Source of the DNA: Actinomycetales bacterium | GTDB taxonomy: Bacteria; Actinomycetota; Actinomycetes; Actinomycetales; Cellulomonadaceae | DNA: 6,606 nucleotides | Assembly: GCA_012514545.1 (NCBI GenBank) | Contig: JAAZAC010000193.1 | Span: 1-6,606, forward strand | Direction: 5' to 3' | In this document: positions 5,472 to 6,606 of the stretch, piece after piece | Layout of the letters: the number at the start of each line of letters is the position of its first letter | Position numbering within the stretch: the stretch's first letter is position 1 | Notes under the pieces: model-generated | What the model was told of the DNA's origin: nothing | Databases searched by the model: none | What the model saw: only the letters and a program-made list of their open reading frames with translations | Program-made: the position numbers and the translations under genes

Positions 5472-6606
5472 TACGCCCCCTCCACCCGCAGCACCGACCG
5501 GACCTCGGCGACGACGTCGAGGCCCTCGAGCGCGGCCACCGTCGCGCCGAGCGCGGACTCGCGCGCCCGGTGGGTGACCACGAGCAGCTCCGCGAGGTCG
5601 CCCGACCCCGCCTGCCGCACCGTCTCGATCGACACGTCGTGCGCCGCGAACACGCCCGCGACCTGGGCGAGCACGCCCGGCCGGTCGGCCACGAGCAGCC
5701 GCACCTGGTAGCGGGTGACCGCGCGGCCCATCGGGAGCACGGGCAGGTCCGCGTAACGCGACTCGGTGGGCCCCCGCCCGCCGACGACGCGGTGGCGCGC
5801 GATCGTCATGACGTCGCCGAGGACGGCGCTCGCCGTCGGGACGCCGCCCGCGCCCTGGCCGTAGAACATCAGCGGCCCGGCGGCCTGCGCCTCCACGAAC
5901 ACGGCGTTGAACGCGCCGCGCACGCCCGCGAGCGGGTGGTCCTGCGGGACCAGGGCGGGGTGCACCCGGGCGATGACGCCGCCCGGCCCGTCGCCGCCGT
6001 CGGGCACGCGCTCGGCGACCGCGAGGAGCTTGACGACGTGCCCGGTCTCCTCCGCCCACGCGACGTCCTCGGCGGTGACGCCGAGGATGCCCTCGCGGTG
6101 CACGTCCTCGGTCGCCACCCGCGTGTGGAAGGCGAGGGAGGCGAGGATCGCGGCCTTGGCGGCGGCGTCGTGCCCCTCGACGTCGGCGGTCGGGTCCGCC
6201 TCGGCGTAGCCCGCCGCCTGCGCCTGCTTGACGGCGAGCGCGAGGTCCTCCCCCGTCGTCGCCATCTGGTCGAGCACGTAGTTCGTGGTGCCGTTGACGA
6301 TGCCGAGCACGCGCGTGATGTGGTCGCCGGCGAGCGACTCGCGCACGGGCCGCACGAGCGGGATCGCGCCGCCGACGGCCGCCTCGAAGTACAGGTCCAC
6401 GCCGGCGGCCTCCGCGGCCGCGTACAGGGTGGGGCCGTCCTTGCCGAGCAGCTCCTTGTTGGCCGTGACGACCGAGGCACCGCCGGCCATCGCCTCGAGG
6501 ATCATCGTGCGCGCCGGCTCGACGCCGCCGATGAGCTCGATGACGACGTCGGCGCGCGCCACGAGGCCGCGCCAGTCCGTGGTGAGCAGGTCGCGCGGGA
6601 TGACCG
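5471..6606 (-). CDS. hom: Homoserine dehydrogenase with ACT domain, 5' end missing
   Basis: NAD(P)H-dependent reduction of aspartate semialdehyde to homoserine, the branch-point step toward threonine and methionine. The last 377 codons are present. Actinobacterial Hom proteins have about 430-440 residues, so roughly 60 residues, including the GxGxxG nucleotide-binding start, lie outside. In window numbering: VVIELIGGVEPA (20-31) and TANKELL (47-53) from the nucleotide domain; FEAAVGGAIP (73-82); GIVNGTTNYVL (101-111); the family signature EADPTADVEGHDAAAK (135-150) with the conserved Asp and Lys; and a C-terminal ACT domain (about 298-371, YQVRLLVADRPGVLAQVAGVFAAHDVSIETVRQ). The ACT domain is the known site of threonine feedback control in this family. 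It is not fused to aspartokinase on the visible side. Its stop overlaps the thrC start by one base. Any operon promoter would lie beyond the window. Confidence 0.96.
   Translation of the reverse strand, partial: VIPRDLLTTDWRGLVARADVVIELIGGVEPARTMILEAMAGGASVVTANKELLGKDGPTLYAAAEAAGVDLYFEAAVGGAIPLVRPVRESLAGDHITRVLGIVNGTTNYVLDQMATTGEDLALAVKQAQAAGYAEADPTADVEGHDAAAKAAILASLAFHTRVATEDVHREGILGVTAEDVAWAEETGHVVKLLAVAERVPDGGDGPGGVIARVHPALVPQDHPLAGVRGAFNAVFVEAQAAGPLMFYGQGAGGVPTASAVLGDVMTIARHRVVGGRGPTESRYADLPVLPMGRAVTRYQVRLLVADRPGVLAQVAGVFAAHDVSIETVRQAGSGDLAELLVVTHRARESALGATVAALEGLDVVAEVRSVLRVEGA

Noticed and set aside
1386..5711. A plus-strand open frame of 1441 codons opposite rho, thrB and thrC
   Set aside because: It runs antisense across three clear genes and an intergenic region. 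Its product is a low-complexity Arg/Ala/Val/Asp/Leu mix without domains. In such GC-rich DNA the frame opposite GC-rich third positions rarely meets a stop.
4401..6059. A 552-codon reading of thrC starting at 6059, suggesting a fusion protein
   Set aside because: The first 196 residues are a low-complexity shadow of hom. Threonine synthase similarity begins at the GTG at 5471, which has a good SD.
1..6606. A novel defence, mobile or biosynthetic system
   Set aside because: All six genes are core housekeeping genes in the order known from other actinobacteria. There are no transposase, integrase, toxin, phage or CRISPR signs, and no compositional break.

Overview
This window comes from a very GC-rich (about three quarters G+C by eye) actinobacterium. 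It carries the conserved actinobacterial block hom-thrC-thrB-rho-rpmE-prfA, with all six genes on the minus strand. The gene order, the monofunctional ACT-containing homoserine dehydrogenase, the long Arg/Asp/Glu-rich insert in Rho, and the GTG starts all fit Actinomycetota. A Micrococcales lineage such as the Cellulomonas group is a plausible guess, but the sequence alone does not prove it. No mobile element, CRISPR array, tRNA, rRNA or foreign-looking segment is visible.

Layout in transcription order, from high to low coordinates: hom (homoserine dehydrogenase, 5' end outside the window) runs to 5471. It overlaps thrC (threonine synthase, 4401-5471) by one base, and thrB (homoserine kinase, 3468-4391) starts 9 nt after thrC. 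These three form a tight operon for the last steps of threonine synthesis: Hom makes homoserine, ThrB phosphorylates it, and ThrC converts O-phosphohomoserine to threonine. A 249-nt non-coding gap follows (3219-3467). It holds a 21-bp tandem duplication across the thrB stop, several inverted repeats, a possible -10 box and the rho ribosome binding site. Next is rho (termination factor Rho, 1377-3218), then a 118-nt leader, rpmE (zinc-type ribosomal protein L31, 1037-1258), and an 84-nt spacer with two strong tandem hairpins. Last is prfA (peptide chain release factor 1), whose first 317 codons lie in the window and whose 3' end runs off at base 1.

The window therefore combines an amino-acid pathway operon with genes for ending transcription (rho), building the ribosome (rpmE) and ending translation (prfA). 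Nothing here looks like an undescribed system; the genes are core housekeeping genes. What deserves a second look is the regulatory and structural detail: the rho leader, the duplication over the thrB stop, the low-complexity Rho insert, and the hairpins that lack U-tracts. Very long open frames on the plus strand opposite rho, thrB and thrC are GC-bias artefacts.
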